Positions 34,318-43,792 are shown, counted from the stretch's first letter. The stretch: 64,000 nucleotides of DNA from Xanthomonas dyei (GCF_002939865.1 NZ_MDEE01000021.1:1-64000); one strand, 5' to 3'. The notes: generated by a model not told the origin, from the sequence alone. Translations and numbers: made by a program.

Positions 34318-35607
34318 ATGGGGATGTCTGCACTCTCCCCCCTGGCGGTCGACCGCCAGCAACAGCAGCTGACGCTGCTGCAACGCTACGCGCAGACCCG
34401 CGCGTTGAGCGACCGCCTTGCCGCACCCCTGAGCGCGGAAGACGCGATGGTGCAGAGCATGCCCGATGCCAGCCCCAGCAAATGGCATCTGGCGCACACC
34501 ACCTGGTTTTTCGAACGCTTCGTGTTGCAGGCCGACCCTGCGTACCGCGTCTTCGACCCGGCGTGGGACTTCTTGTTCAATAGTTACTATCAAAGTGTGG
34601 GCCCGATGCATGCGCGCACACGTCGCGGGGTGTTGTCCCGGCCATCGCTGCAGCAGGTGCGCGACTATCGCGCGGCCGTCGACACCCATATGCAGCAGCG
34701 CCTGCACGATGGCGCGCTCGACGCGCAGGCCTGCACCATCGTGCAACTGGGCATCCAGCACGAGCAGCAGCACCAGGAGTTGTTGCTGACCGACATCAAG
34801 CACGCGCTGTGGAGTAATCCGCTGCAGCCGGCCTACCGTGATGCGCCCGCCCCCGAAGCTGCATTGCCGAGTGCACTGCGGTGGCATGCGCGCGATGAAC
34901 AGATTGCGCAGATCGGTGCAGCCGCATGGCCGCAGTGCGACACGTTTGCCTACGACAACGAGTCGCCGCGTCACCGCGTGCTGATCGGGGCGCATGCCTT
35001 GGCCAACCGTGTCGTCACCAATGCCGAGTTCCAGGAGTTCATCGACGCCGGCGGTTACCGCAGCGCCGGTGCCTGGCTGAGCGATGGCTGGACGATGGTG
35101 CAGGCGCAGGGTTGGCAGCATCCGCTGTACTGGGATGCAGATGGACGCGAATTCACCCTGGATGGCTGGCGCTCGCGCGATGCGCACGCGCCGGTCTGTC
35201 ACCTGAGCCTGTTCGAAGCCGATGCGTTCGCCCGCTGGGCTGGTGCGCGTCTGCCCACCGAAGCCGAGTGGGAACAGGCGGCCGCCGGGGTGCCGGTGCA
35301 GGGCAATTTTGTCGATACCGACGCACTGCATCCGCGCGCCGCGCAGGCCGTGGATACCGGCATGCAGCAGCTATTTGGCGATGTCTGGGAATGGACCGGC
35401 AGCGCCTATCTGCCGTATCCCGGTTTTGCGCCGTGGCCCGGTTCGTTGGGCGAATACAACGGCAAATTCATGAATGCGCAATGGGTGCTGCGCGGTGGCA
35501 GCTGCGCCACGCCGGCTAGTCACATCCGCGCCAGTTACCGCAACTTTTTCCCCTCCGATGCGCGTTGGCAGTTTGCCGGCGTGCGCCTTGCCAAGGATCT
35601 GCCTTGA
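34318..35607 (+). CDS. egtB: EgtB-type sulfoxide synthase (ergothioneine biosynthesis)
   Basis: The 429-residue protein has an N-terminal DinB-like domain with WHLAHTTWFFE (His57, His60) and HEQQHQE (His148, His152), which bind the iron, and a C-terminal formylglycine-generating-enzyme-like domain (about 200-425; RLPTEAEWEQA, FGDVWEWTGS, RGGSCATP). This is EgtB, which joins a thiol to hercynine with oxygen. No egtA or egtC is adjacent, so the donor may be cysteine rather than gamma-glutamylcysteine. ATG at 34324 is an alternative start. It overlaps egtD by 4 bp. Confidence 0.9.
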   Translation: MGMSALSPLAVDRQQQQLTLLQRYAQTRALSDRLAAPLSAEDAMVQSMPDASPSKWHLAHTTWFFERFVLQADPAYRVFDPAWDFLFNSYYQSVGPMHARTRRGVLSRPSLQQVRDYRAAVDTHMQQRLHDGALDAQACTIVQLGIQHEQQHQELLLTDIKHALWSNPLQPAYRDAPAPEAALPSALRWHARDEQIAQIGAAAWPQCDTFAYDNESPRHRVLIGAHALANRVVTNAEFQEFIDAGGYRSAGAWLSDGWTMVQAQGWQHPLYWDADGREFTLDGWRSRDAHAPVCHLSLFEADAFARWAGARLPTEAEWEQAAAGVPVQGNFVDTDALHPRAAQAVDTGMQQLFGDVWEWTGSAYLPYPGFAPWPGSLGEYNGKFMNAQWVLRGGSCATPASHIRASYRNFFPSDARWQFAGVRLAKDLP

Positions 35608-36590
35608 ACGCCGCCGCCCATGCCATGCAACGCGCCCATGCCGCGCTGACCGATCTGCGTCCGCAGCCGGACGACATCACCGCCGATGCACTGGCCGGCC
35701 TGTCGCAAACACCCAAGACCCTGCCGTCCAAATACTTCTACGATGCCCGTGGCTCGCAGCTGTTCGAAGCCATCACCCGGCAGCCGGAGTACTACCTCAC
35801 CGGCACAGAATTGACGTTGCTGGAAGCCAGCATGTCCTCGATCGCGCAGGCGATTGGCCCCGACGTGCATGTGGTCGAGTACGGCAGCGGCAGTGGCCGC
35901 AAGACCGAGCTGCTGCTGCAAGGCCTACGCGATGTGGTGGCGTACACGCCGCTGGAAATTTCGCGCACCGCATTGCTGGAAAGCACAGCGCGGTTGACCC
36001 AGCAATTTCCGCAGATCCAGATGCTACCGGTCTGTACCGACTTCACCAAGCCGTTGCGCCTGCCCGATGGGCAGCGTCCTTCGCGTCGCCACGTGGTGTT
36101 TTTCCCCGGTTCCACGCTAGGCAACTTCACCGACACCGCCGCCATCGCCTTGATGGATGCGATGCGCCAGACCATGGGCAGCGATGGCTGCGCGTTGATC
36201 GGTATCGATCTGGACAAGGACGCCGGCCTGATCGAAGCCGCCTACAACGATGTGGCCGGCGTCACTGCCGAGTTCACCTTGAACCTGTTGGCGCGGCTCA
36301 ATCGCGAGATCGGCAGCGATTTCGATCTGGACGGCTTCCGTCACCACGCGGTGTATGCGCGCGAACGCGGCCGCATCGAAACCTTTTTGATCAGTCAGCG
36401 CGACCAACGCGTGCACGTGGGCGGAAAGGAATTCGCCTTTGCCGAAGACGAAGCCATGCAGGTCGAATATAGCTACAAATACACCGATGCGCGTTTTGCC
36501 GAACTGGCCGCCGCCGCCGGGCTCAAGGTCACGCACGGCTGGAACGATGCGAAGGATTGGTTCGGGCTGCGCTTGCTGCGCCCGGTGTAA
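35604..36590 (+). CDS. egtD: Histidine N-alpha-methyltransferase (EgtD)
   Basis: The 328-residue SAM-dependent enzyme trimethylates histidine to hercynine. The family motif YGSGSGRKTELLL follows SKYFYDARGSQLFEAI, and FFPGSTLGNF and HGWNDAKDWFGLRLL are also typical. It starts at TTG 35604 overlapping the egtB stop (TTGA), so EgtB and EgtD translation is coupled; ATG at 35625 is possible. Together the two enzymes supply most of the ergothioneine pathway, an antioxidant thiol used against oxidative stress. Confidence 0.93.
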   Translation: MNAAAHAMQRAHAALTDLRPQPDDITADALAGLSQTPKTLPSKYFYDARGSQLFEAITRQPEYYLTGTELTLLEASMSSIAQAIGPDVHVVEYGSGSGRKTELLLQGLRDVVAYTPLEISRTALLESTARLTQQFPQIQMLPVCTDFTKPLRLPDGQRPSRRHVVFFPGSTLGNFTDTAAIALMDAMRQTMGSDGCALIGIDLDKDAGLIEAAYNDVAGVTAEFTLNLLARLNREIGSDFDLDGFRHHAVYARERGRIETFLISQRDQRVHVGGKEFAFAEDEAMQVEYSYKYTDARFAELAAAAGLKVTHGWNDAKDWFGLRLLRPV

Positions 36591-36648
36591 GCGAACCGGA
36601 TGGACACCATGGCCGAGTGCGGCCTGGCGATACGGTTCCAACCAACGA

Positions 36649-37926
36649 TCAGTTCGATTGCAACAGGGTGCGCATGCGTTGGCACGACGCGGCGATGGCA
36701 TCCACCAGCGCATCCAGGACCGGATGCGCGAGGCCTTCCTGTCGAAGCACGACGGCAAGATCACGCGCCTGATCGGGCAGGTCGCTTGCGGCCATCTCCA
36801 TCCAGGCGAGGCAGGTCATGGCGTCCAGGCGCAGCGTTTCGGCCAATTGCCGCCAGTCGCCTGGACCAATGTCCCACCAGCGATAGTGGCTGCCGACTTT
36901 CATTGCCATCTTGATTTTGCGCTGTTGCAGTTGCGGATGCGGCAGGGCGCTGGAGATGTCGTACAACGGTGCCAGCCGTACCTGCCGGTGTTGGCCGAGC
37001 AGCAGCGAATAGTTCTTTGCGTGCGCATCGGTGCCGCCGATCAGGTGATTGAAGACCAACGCCTGGAACAGGGTTTCGACGTCCTGCCGCGCCCGTGAGG
37101 AGTGCGTCCACAACAGCTGCGACAACGCAGCCGGTCCCGGGCCACCCTGGTTCTGGTATTTGATCTGCGGCATCACCCCCAGCGCTTGGCAGACGTCTTC
37201 CTGGTGTATGCGCAGCAGCCTGCCGTCGCTGCCGATGCGGTCGTAACGTTCGACGCAAATGGCGGTTTCATCGCCGAAGCGCATCGCCTGGGCGGATGCG
37301 GTCGGCAGGCCGATGCTGCGCGCCAGGCGCAGGCAGAACAGCTCGTTCTCGACGAACCCGTCGTATTCCCCGCTCGGTGGTTTGAGGATATGCGTGGTCG
37401 GGATGCGTCCGGCCGGGATGGCCCACTGCTGCCCGTCGTGCAGCAACGCGATCTTGGCCTGCGCGCCGGCCAGGCTGAATTGACCGACGTCATCGACCTG
37501 GCGTGCTGCACCCACATCCTGGCGCAGCCTGCGCAAGCGTGCTTCCAGTTCGCCATCGGTGAGCGGTTCGATGGCGTCGCTGGCGCCGGACAGCACATCC
37601 TCAAGTCGGGCTTCGGTGACGAACTGCACTGCACCAGCGCAATCCTCGCCGACGTGCGACAACAGGGCGAGCGGGTTGCGCGGAGAGACCTGGAACCTGG
37701 AGGCCCAGCGTTGCAGTGTGGCTTCGTTGTCTGGCAGCAGGCCCCACAGCACTGCGTCGACCGCCTCTGTGCGGTGATCCTCCTTGCTAAGCGGAAGATT
37801 CAACGACAGCGGTATCGCACTATTCGAATGCTGCCAGTCCGGCGTGTAGGTAAATCGTGGAAGCCCATGCGGGTCGGACGCAAGATGACCGATCACCTGG
37901 TGTTCGATCAGTGCGAGCAGTCTCAC
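36649..37926 (-). CDS. hipA: HipA-type serine/threonine kinase toxin
   Basis: The 425-residue protein is a HipA-family kinase toxin. Landmarks are GQFSLAGAQAKIALL (ATP-binding loop region, about 148-162), KPPSGEYDGFVENELFCLRLA, the catalytic-loop-like GGTDAHAKNYSLL and the metal-binding LAPLYDISSA. It is full length. Its ATG overlaps the hipB stop as ATGA, so it is coupled to its antitoxin. E. coli HipA phosphorylates glutamyl-tRNA synthetase and causes dormancy; the target here is unknown. It faces egtD convergently. Confidence 0.92.
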   Translation of the reverse strand: MRLLALIEHQVIGHLASDPHGLPRFTYTPDWQHSNSAIPLSLNLPLSKEDHRTEAVDAVLWGLLPDNEATLQRWASRFQVSPRNPLALLSHVGEDCAGAVQFVTEARLEDVLSGASDAIEPLTDGELEARLRRLRQDVGAARQVDDVGQFSLAGAQAKIALLHDGQQWAIPAGRIPTTHILKPPSGEYDGFVENELFCLRLARSIGLPTASAQAMRFGDETAICVERYDRIGSDGRLLRIHQEDVCQALGVMPQIKYQNQGGPGPAALSQLLWTHSSRARQDVETLFQALVFNHLIGGTDAHAKNYSLLLGQHRQVRLAPLYDISSALPHPQLQQRKIKMAMKVGSHYRWWDIGPGDWRQLAETLRLDAMTCLAWMEMAASDLPDQARDLAVVLRQEGLAHPVLDALVDAIAASCQRMRTLLQSN

Positions 37927-38540
37927 GGATCGCCCTTCTTTTTAGAAGATGCCGATATGACGTTGGAAATTTTCGCTGCCTTGCCAACCTTCGAACGATC
38001 ACGTGCGGAGACCTGGTTCTGCAAGACTTCATTCACTCCATGTTTTTCATTCGGTGCATCGATCAGCGAGGGATATTTATTCAGTGCTGCAGCTAATGCT
38101 GCCTGCGCCGGAGACTGTTTTAGAGCATCCAATGCCGGAAATGGTCTGTGCAAGCCAGCGTTTTTCAGCCTATCGAGCGACGAGAATTGAGTCTGGATAG
38201 TGTTGTTGAACGCATTGAGAACGTTGGTTCCCAATGGCGGATTGGACCGGTTATGTTCAACGATCGCATCGAGATTGATCGGCGTCACGGTGCCGCGATC
38301 GGGCACGCTCGCCTGCGGAACCTGAGCAACGCCTGGGCCCAGCATCAACTCCAGTCCCAACGCCTGCAGCGCTCTCAGGATCAATTGCAGTTCCGCACGC
38401 GGCTTGCCTTTCTCGATATCGACGACCCATTGCCGGCTCACACCGATGTCGTTGGCCAGGCGAGCCTGATCCCAGCCCAGGCGCTTGCGCCTGGCGCGGA
38501 TGATGTTACCGATATCGGAAGGTGTGCGGACAGTATCCAT
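37923..38540 (-). CDS. hipB: HipB-type antitoxin with long C-terminal extension
   Basis: The 205-residue protein has an N-terminal XRE/Cro helix-turn-helix (about 8-65; IRARRKRLGWDQARLANDIG, then SRQWVVDIEKGKPRAE). Beyond it, residues 75-205 form a longer tail than the short HipB of E. coli, rich in Asn, Ala and Lys, with GLHRPFPALDALKQSPAQAAL and a lysine-rich end. The tail may contact HipA. The promoter region carries two long palindromes (38547-38595, 38638-38684). Codon use is less GC-rich than neighbours, in line with horizontal transfer of such modules. Confidence 0.88.
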   Translation of the reverse strand: MDTVRTPSDIGNIIRARRKRLGWDQARLANDIGVSRQWVVDIEKGKPRAELQLILRALQALGLELMLGPGVAQVPQASVPDRGTVTPINLDAIVEHNRSNPPLGTNVLNAFNNTIQTQFSSLDRLKNAGLHRPFPALDALKQSPAQAALAAALNKYPSLIDAPNEKHGVNEVLQNQVSARDRSKVGKAAKISNVISASSKKKGDP

Positions 38541-38546
38541 GGCTGC

Positions 38547-38595
38547 AATGTAAGCGATCGGCGACATTGGCGCAATGTCGCCGATCGCTTACATT
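38547..38595. promoter_or_regulatory. Very long perfect palindrome at the hipB promoter
   Basis: Two perfect 22-bp arms (38547-38568 and 38574-38595) flank GGCGC. Their inner halves read CGATCGGCGACATT and AATGTCGCCGATCG. The first arm begins 7 bp upstream of the hipB start codon (minus strand), where a HipB dimer operator is expected. Confidence 0.8.
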
Positions 38596-38637
38596 CGAAA
38601 GGCCAATCGCGCCGAACCACCCAATGTCTCCAATAAA

Positions 38638-38684
38638 ATGTCGTCGAGCGATGACATGAAAAAAATGTCATCGTTCGGCGACAT
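38638..38684. promoter_or_regulatory. Second long imperfect palindrome upstream of hipB
   Basis: Arms of 20 bp (38638-38657 and 38665-38684) pair at 18 positions around a G-A6 spacer. The arm ATGTCATCGTTCGGCGACAT shares GGCGACAT with the first palindrome, so both may bind HipB. The right arm ends on the first base of the stop of the oxidoreductase gene, so it could also serve as its terminator. Confidence 0.6.
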
Positions 38685-41600
38685 CAGGCGGCCTGCACCA
38701 CATGCAGCACCTTGGGATTGCGCCACTGCGCCAGCAAGGTCGCTTCGCGCGCCTTGGCCTCACGCAGATGCGCCTCCTTGACGTGCCCATAGCCGCGGAT
38801 GTGTTCGGGGATGCTGGCGATCTGCGCGGCCAGGCCCACGTTGTCGGCATCCAGACGCTCCAGCAGCCCGTCCACGGTGGCGAGATAATCGACAATCAGC
38901 TGCCGCTCGCTGCGGCGCTCTGCGGTGTAGCCGAACACATCGAGCTTGCCGCCGCGCAGGAATTTCAGCCGTGCCAGCAGCTTGAAAGCGCTGAACATCC
39001 ACGGCCCGTATTCGCGCTTGATCGCATGGCCGTGTGCATCCTTCTTGGCCAGCAGCGGTGGTGCCAGGTGGAAGCGGACCGTGTAGTCGCCTTCGAACTG
39101 CTGCTGCAGCCGGCGCTGGAAATCGCCACGCGTGTATAACCGCGCAACTTCATATTCGTCCTTGTAGGCCATCAGCTTGAAGGCGTAGCGCGCCACCGCT
39201 TCGATCAACGCCGTGCTGCCGGGGACGCGTTGGGCCTCGTGTCCACGCACGCGTTCCACCAGCGCGCGATAGCGCTGCGCGTAGGCAGCGTCCTGGTAGT
39301 CGGTGAGAAACGCGATGCGGCGGGTAATCGCTTCGTCCAGCGACTGCGCCAGCTGCTCATCGTCGAGTGGATGCACCGGTGCATCCACATCGCCATGCAG
39401 TGTGCTGCCATCGGTTTGCGCCAACGCACGCGGTGCGTTTTGTCCGCTGAGAGTGTGGTCTTCCCAGCTACCGGGCGCACGTGCGGCGGGTGTGTCACCG
39501 TGTCGATGTGCAGACGCGTCAGCGTTGGCCAGACCTGCAGCGCGTTGCACCGCCGGCAGATCCACCGCCGCCAGCCGGCCCCAGGCGAAGGCCTGCTGAT
39601 TCATCGCCACCGCTGCGCCATTGAGTTCGATCGCGCGCATCAATGCCGCATGCGACAACGGCACCAGTCCGTGCTGCCAGGCATAACCCAGCACGAACAG
39701 ATTGCTGGCGATCGCATCGCCCAGCAATGCAGTGGCCAGTTGCGTGGCATCCAGCAATAACGGCTCCTGTCCGCCAAGCGCGGTACGCACGCCGGCAATG
39801 ATCTCGTCAGCCGGGAACTGCAGATCCGGCTGCGTGGTGAAGCTGCCCGGCATCGCCTCATAGGTGTTGAGCACCACCTGGGTGCGGCCATCGCGTACCT
39901 TGGACAGCGCCCAATAATCGTTGACCACCACCATGTCGCAGCCCACCACCAGGTCGGCTTCGCCGGCGGCAATGCGCACCGCATGGATATCGCCGGGCGT
40001 GCGCGCGATGCGGATATGCGTGGTGACCGCGCCACCTTTTTGCGCCAGGCCGGTCTGGTCCAGCACCGTGGCGCCCTTGCCTTCAAGGTGCCCGGCCATG
40101 CCCAGCAGCGCACCGATGGTCACCACGCCAGTGCCGCCGACGCCGGTGATCAGGATGTTCCAGGGCTGCTCCAACGTGGTGCGCTGCGGCGGTGCGGGCA
40201 GGTTATCCAGCAATGCGCTGGCATCGCGTTGTTTGCCCTTGCGCGGCGCACCGCCATGCACGGTGACAAAGCTCGGGCAGAACCCGGAGACGCAGGAATA
40301 ATCCTTGTTGCAATTGGATTGATCGATCTGCCGCTTGCGCCCGAATTCGGTTTCCTTCGGCAGCACCGACACGCAAAAACTTTTCTCGCCGCAATCGCCG
40401 CAGCCTTCGCAGACCAGCGAATTGATCATGACGCGCTTGGGCGGGTCGACCAGCTTGCCGCGTTTGCGGCGCCGACGCTTTTCGGTGGCGCAAGTCTGAT
40501 CGAAGATCAGGATCGACACCCCCTTGACCGTGCGCAGGTGCTGTTGCACTGCATCCAGCTCGCCACGATCATGAAATGCCACATCGGCGGGAAACAGATC
40601 GCGCCGCCGCGTCCACTTGCCGATGTCGTCGCTGACGATCGCAATCTCGTGGATACCTTCGGCGCGTAGCTGATGGGCGATGTCCGGCACGGTGAGCGTG
40701 CCGTCCACCGGCTGGCCGCCGGTCATGGCCACCGCATCGTTGTAGAGAATCTTGTAGGTGATGTTGACGCCGGTGGCGACCGATTGGCGAATCGCCAACG
40801 AGCCGCTGTGGAAATACGTGCCATCGCCCAGGTTCTGGAACACGTGCGGGGTGTCGGTAAACGGCGCCTGCCCCGACCACGTCACGCCTTCGCCGCCCAT
40901 GTGGGTGAAGGTGTCGGTGGAGCGGTTCATCCAGGTCACCATGTAATGGCACCCGATGCCGCCCAGCGCGCGCGAGCCTTCCGGCACCACCGTGGAGGTG
41001 TTGTGCGGGCAGCCCGAGCAGTAATGCGGCACGCGCGGGAACTGCGCGCGCGGCAAGGCCATTTCCGCTTCCTTGGTCTCCATCCAGCGCAACCGCTGCT
41101 CGATCGAATCGGCAGTGAAAAAGCGCTGGATGCGCTTGCCGATCACCGCGGCGATCGTGGCCGGGGTCAGCTCGCCGGTCGACGGCAAAATCCATGCGCC
41201 GTGTTCGTCGTACTTGCCGACGATGCTCGGCCGCGCGCCGGCGTTGGCCGGCCAGTTATAGAACAGTTCCTTCATCTGGCGCTCGATGAAGGCCTTCTTT
41301 TCTTCCACCACCACAATGTCGTCGAGCCCCTGCGCGAACGCGCTGATGCCCACCGGTTCCAGCGGCCAGGTCATGCCGACCTTGTACACGCGGATACCGA
41401 TCTGCGCGCAGGCCTGCGCATCCAGGCCCAGGTACTCCAGGGCCTGCAATACGTCCAGATAGCTCTTGCCGGTGGTGACGATGCCCAGCCGCGCGCGCGG
41501 CGAATCCAGCACGATCCGGTCGATCTGGTTTGCCCGTGCGAATGCCTGCGCCGCCGCCACCGCATAGCGATGCAGGCGCATTTCCTGATCCACCGGCGGG

Positions 41601-42376
41601 TCCGGCCAACGGATGCTCAAACCGCCCGGCGGCAGCGCGAAATCCTCCGGCAGCACGATGCTGCGCGCGAACGGGTCCACCTGCACCGACGCGGACGATT
41701 CCACGGTCTCGGCGATGGTCTTGAAGCCGATCCAGCGCCCGGTGTAGCGGCTCATCGCCCAGCCCAGCAGGCCCATGTCCAGGATGTCCTGCACCCCGGC
41801 CGGGTTGAGGATGGGCATCATCGCGCTGACGAATTCGTCTTCCGACCCATGCGGCAGCGTCGAGCTGCGGCAGGCATGGTCGTCGGCGGCCAGCGCCAGC
41901 ACGCCGCCAAACGGTGAGGTGCCGGCGGCATTGGCGTGTTTGAACACGTCGCCGCTGCGGTCCACGCCCGGGCCCTTGCCGTACCACATGCCGTATACGC
42001 CCTGCACCTTGGCGCCGGGGAACAGGTTGGTCTGCTGGGTGCCCCACACCATGGTGGCGGCCAGGTCCTCGTTGAGGCCCGGGGTGAAGGTCACCCTGGC
42101 GGCATCAAGATGCTTGCGCGCGCGCCACAGTTCCAGATCCAGCCCGCCCAAGGGGCTGCCGCGGTAGCCGCTGATGAAGCCGGCGGTGTCCAGGCCGGCC
42201 GCGTCGTCGCGCAGGCGTTGCAGCAACGGCAGCCGCACCAGGGCCTGCACGCCGGACAGATAGATGCGCCCATCGGTGCGCGTGTATTTGTGGTCCAGTG
42301 TGTAGTCCGCATCCACCCGGCCGAGCTCCGGCGTGTTGGCAGAGTCGGGAGAAGAGAGTGCAGCGGTACTGGTCAT
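38684..42376 (-). CDS. Indolepyruvate ferredoxin oxidoreductase, fused alpha and gamma subunits
   Basis: The 1230-residue protein joins an IorA-like thiamine-diphosphate half (about 1-690) to an IorB-like gamma half (about 720-1230). In the first half are GFISGYRGSPLGGLD, the TPP segment GIGCHYMVTWMNRSTDTFTH, and a cysteine cluster CEGCGDCGEKSFC with NCNKDYSCVSGFCPSF that should carry a 4Fe-4S centre. The second half starts ILITGVGGTGVVTIG and ends in a C-terminal extension. It oxidises indole- or arylpyruvate to the acyl-CoA, in aromatic amino acid breakdown. Start at 42376 is chosen for the conserved N-terminus; MVSNDT further upstream is possible. Confidence 0.88.
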   Translation of the reverse strand: MTSTAALSSPDSANTPELGRVDADYTLDHKYTRTDGRIYLSGVQALVRLPLLQRLRDDAAGLDTAGFISGYRGSPLGGLDLELWRARKHLDAARVTFTPGLNEDLAATMVWGTQQTNLFPGAKVQGVYGMWYGKGPGVDRSGDVFKHANAAGTSPFGGVLALAADDHACRSSTLPHGSEDEFVSAMMPILNPAGVQDILDMGLLGWAMSRYTGRWIGFKTIAETVESSASVQVDPFARSIVLPEDFALPPGGLSIRWPDPPVDQEMRLHRYAVAAAQAFARANQIDRIVLDSPRARLGIVTTGKSYLDVLQALEYLGLDAQACAQIGIRVYKVGMTWPLEPVGISAFAQGLDDIVVVEEKKAFIERQMKELFYNWPANAGARPSIVGKYDEHGAWILPSTGELTPATIAAVIGKRIQRFFTADSIEQRLRWMETKEAEMALPRAQFPRVPHYCSGCPHNTSTVVPEGSRALGGIGCHYMVTWMNRSTDTFTHMGGEGVTWSGQAPFTDTPHVFQNLGDGTYFHSGSLAIRQSVATGVNITYKILYNDAVAMTGGQPVDGTLTVPDIAHQLRAEGIHEIAIVSDDIGKWTRRRDLFPADVAFHDRGELDAVQQHLRTVKGVSILIFDQTCATEKRRRRKRGKLVDPPKRVMINSLVCEGCGDCGEKSFCVSVLPKETEFGRKRQIDQSNCNKDYSCVSGFCPSFVTVHGGAPRKGKQRDASALLDNLPAPPQRTTLEQPWNILITGVGGTGVVTIGALLGMAGHLEGKGATVLDQTGLAQKGGAVTTHIRIARTPGDIHAVRIAAGEADLVVGCDMVVVNDYWALSKVRDGRTQVVLNTYEAMPGSFTTQPDLQFPADEIIAGVRTALGGQEPLLLDATQLATALLGDAIASNLFVLGYAWQHGLVPLSHAALMRAIELNGAAVAMNQQAFAWGRLAAVDLPAVQRAAGLANADASAHRHGDTPAARAPGSWEDHTLSGQNAPRALAQTDGSTLHGDVDAPVHPLDDEQLAQSLDEAITRRIAFLTDYQDAAYAQRYRALVERVRGHEAQRVPGSTALIEAVARYAFKLMAYKDEYEVARLYTRGDFQRRLQQQFEGDYTVRFHLAPPLLAKKDAHGHAIKREYGPWMFSAFKLLARLKFLRGGKLDVFGYTAERRSERQLIVDYLATVDGLLERLDADNVGLAAQIASIPEHIRGYGHVKEAHLREAKAREATLLAQWRNPKVLHVVQAA

Positions 42377-42571
42377 GGCGTGCCCGGAAAGGGTGGCTGG
42401 GACCCGGTGCGTGTCATTTGAAACCAATGACGCGCCCGACGGATTCCAAAACGGCGGTGCAAAGTGTAACAGTCAGCCTTCACGCGCCCGTTCGCATGCG
42501 GATGCGCAGCCGTCGCGCTGCGGGTAGGATGGGGACGGGAAGGGTCGTTTGCTGTTTCAGGGGAAAATACA

Positions 42572-43207
42572 GTGAAAAGGAAATACGCATGGGCCGCCTT
42601 GGTCCTGCTCGGAGGCGTGTGGTCGCTGGCGCAGGCGCAGAGCCTGCCCAAGCCCAAGGAGTTCTATTTCGACGAAGACCGCAGCACCACCAAGGCGGTG
42701 GTCGCTGTGCCGGGGCAGGGCGATGCCGTGGTCGACCGTCTGGCCGCGATGGTGCAGCGTGACGCACGCGCTGCCGAACCGCGCGCCCAGCTGGCATCGC
42801 TTGCGTATGCCGGCGGACGCACGCAACTGGGCGATGAGCTGTACCAGGGCGCATTGGCACTGGTCTCCAATGGCAGCCAGCAATATCGGGCCATCAGCTG
42901 GAACTACGGCTGGGACCTGCTGCGCGCCGACAAGCCCGACAAGGCGTTGCAGCAGTGGGCCAACCTGGCCAATGGTCGCCCGGCCACGCCGGAATGGTTG
43001 CCCACCACCGCCGCCTTGACGTTGTGGCGGGCAGGTCGCAAGCAGGAGGCTACCGAGTGGTATGCCGCCGCGGTGCGCACCTGGCCCGATCGTTGGGGCA
43101 GCACTGCCAATTACGCCAGCCTGCTGCCGGATTGGCGCGAGGCTGAGCGCACCAGCCTGGCCGAGGTCTTTGCGGCATGGCAGGCCAACCCGCCAGCGTT
43201 TCCGTAA
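42572..43207 (+). CDS. Secreted protein with TPR-like helices, unknown function
   Basis: The 211-residue protein has a signal peptide (MKRKYAWAALVLLGGVWSLA, ending AQA) and Ala-rich helical repeats resembling TPR units, with ISWNYGWDLLRADKPDKALQ and LTLWRAGRKQEATEWYAAAV being the clearest. No catalytic motif is seen. The GTG start at 42572 follows AGGGGAA. It is divergent from the oxidoreductase gene; no functional link is apparent. Confidence 0.7.
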   Translation: MKRKYAWAALVLLGGVWSLAQAQSLPKPKEFYFDEDRSTTKAVVAVPGQGDAVVDRLAAMVQRDARAAEPRAQLASLAYAGGRTQLGDELYQGALALVSNGSQQYRAISWNYGWDLLRADKPDKALQQWANLANGRPATPEWLPTTAALTLWRAGRKQEATEWYAAAVRTWPDRWGSTANYASLLPDWREAERTSLAEVFAAWQANPPAFP

Positions 43208-43217
43208 GCGGTACGCC

Positions 43218-43242
43218 GCGCTGCAGGGATTGCCTGCAGCGC
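43218..43242 (+). terminator. Perfect stem-loop after the TPR-like gene
   Basis: GCGCTGCAGG and CCTGCAGCGC form a perfect 10-bp stem around GATTG, 10 bp after the stop codon. There is no T tract, so it may act with Rho or only protect the 3' end. Confidence 0.5.
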
Positions 43243-43792
43243 ATGCCGTGCAGTGGTCTGCAGGTTTGCTGCAGGGTCCTGCCCGCCGACCATCGCGGGA
43301 CACGCTGCAAGGACGTCCATACCAGCTCTTGCACGGCATTCACGGCGCGTCAGGTCCCGCGAAGGTGAGCGAGCAAGGACAGTCGCGATGGTCGTTGCGC
43401 ACAGGGTTCAATCACGCAGCCGGCAACCTGTCTGCTGCGGTGTCCTCGCCGATTGCAGGACCGTTGGCGGCATGGATACCGCCATCGAGCCCCCAGGGAC
43501 GGGGTCACGGCGTGTCCTGCGAGCGGCGAGGGCACCGCGCCCTCCACAGACTGGCTTCGGAATAGGCAAACGAGGGAAGTCTCGCTGCGCACCGATGGCG
43601 CGCCCTCTTCGTGCAGGGATCCAATGGAGCGCGCGACCGCTTGTTCCGGCTCGATCTGTTGCGCCGTAAAGTGCTTGGCCATCGGGCCGACGCGTTCTTC
43701 GCGCGAGCGCGACGCCAAGCCAGCCTTCCTCCAATGCCTGGGCCCGGCGCTGTGCGATCCTGTGCATCGCTCTCCAACAGACACGATCAGCC
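43243..43792. other. Gene-free gap before the AEC transporter gene
   Basis: These 550 bp contain open frames on both strands but none with recognisable protein features or a start signal. I see no element or gene remnant here. Confidence 0.4.

Noticed and set aside
38638..38684. Simple terminator for the oxidoreductase gene
   Set aside because: The loop rather than the tail carries the T-rich run, and the arm sequence matches the first hipB palindrome, so an operator is at least as likely; not called as a terminator.
43243..43792. Open frames before the AEC transporter gene
   Set aside because: No start signal, no recognisable protein features and overlapping shadow frames.
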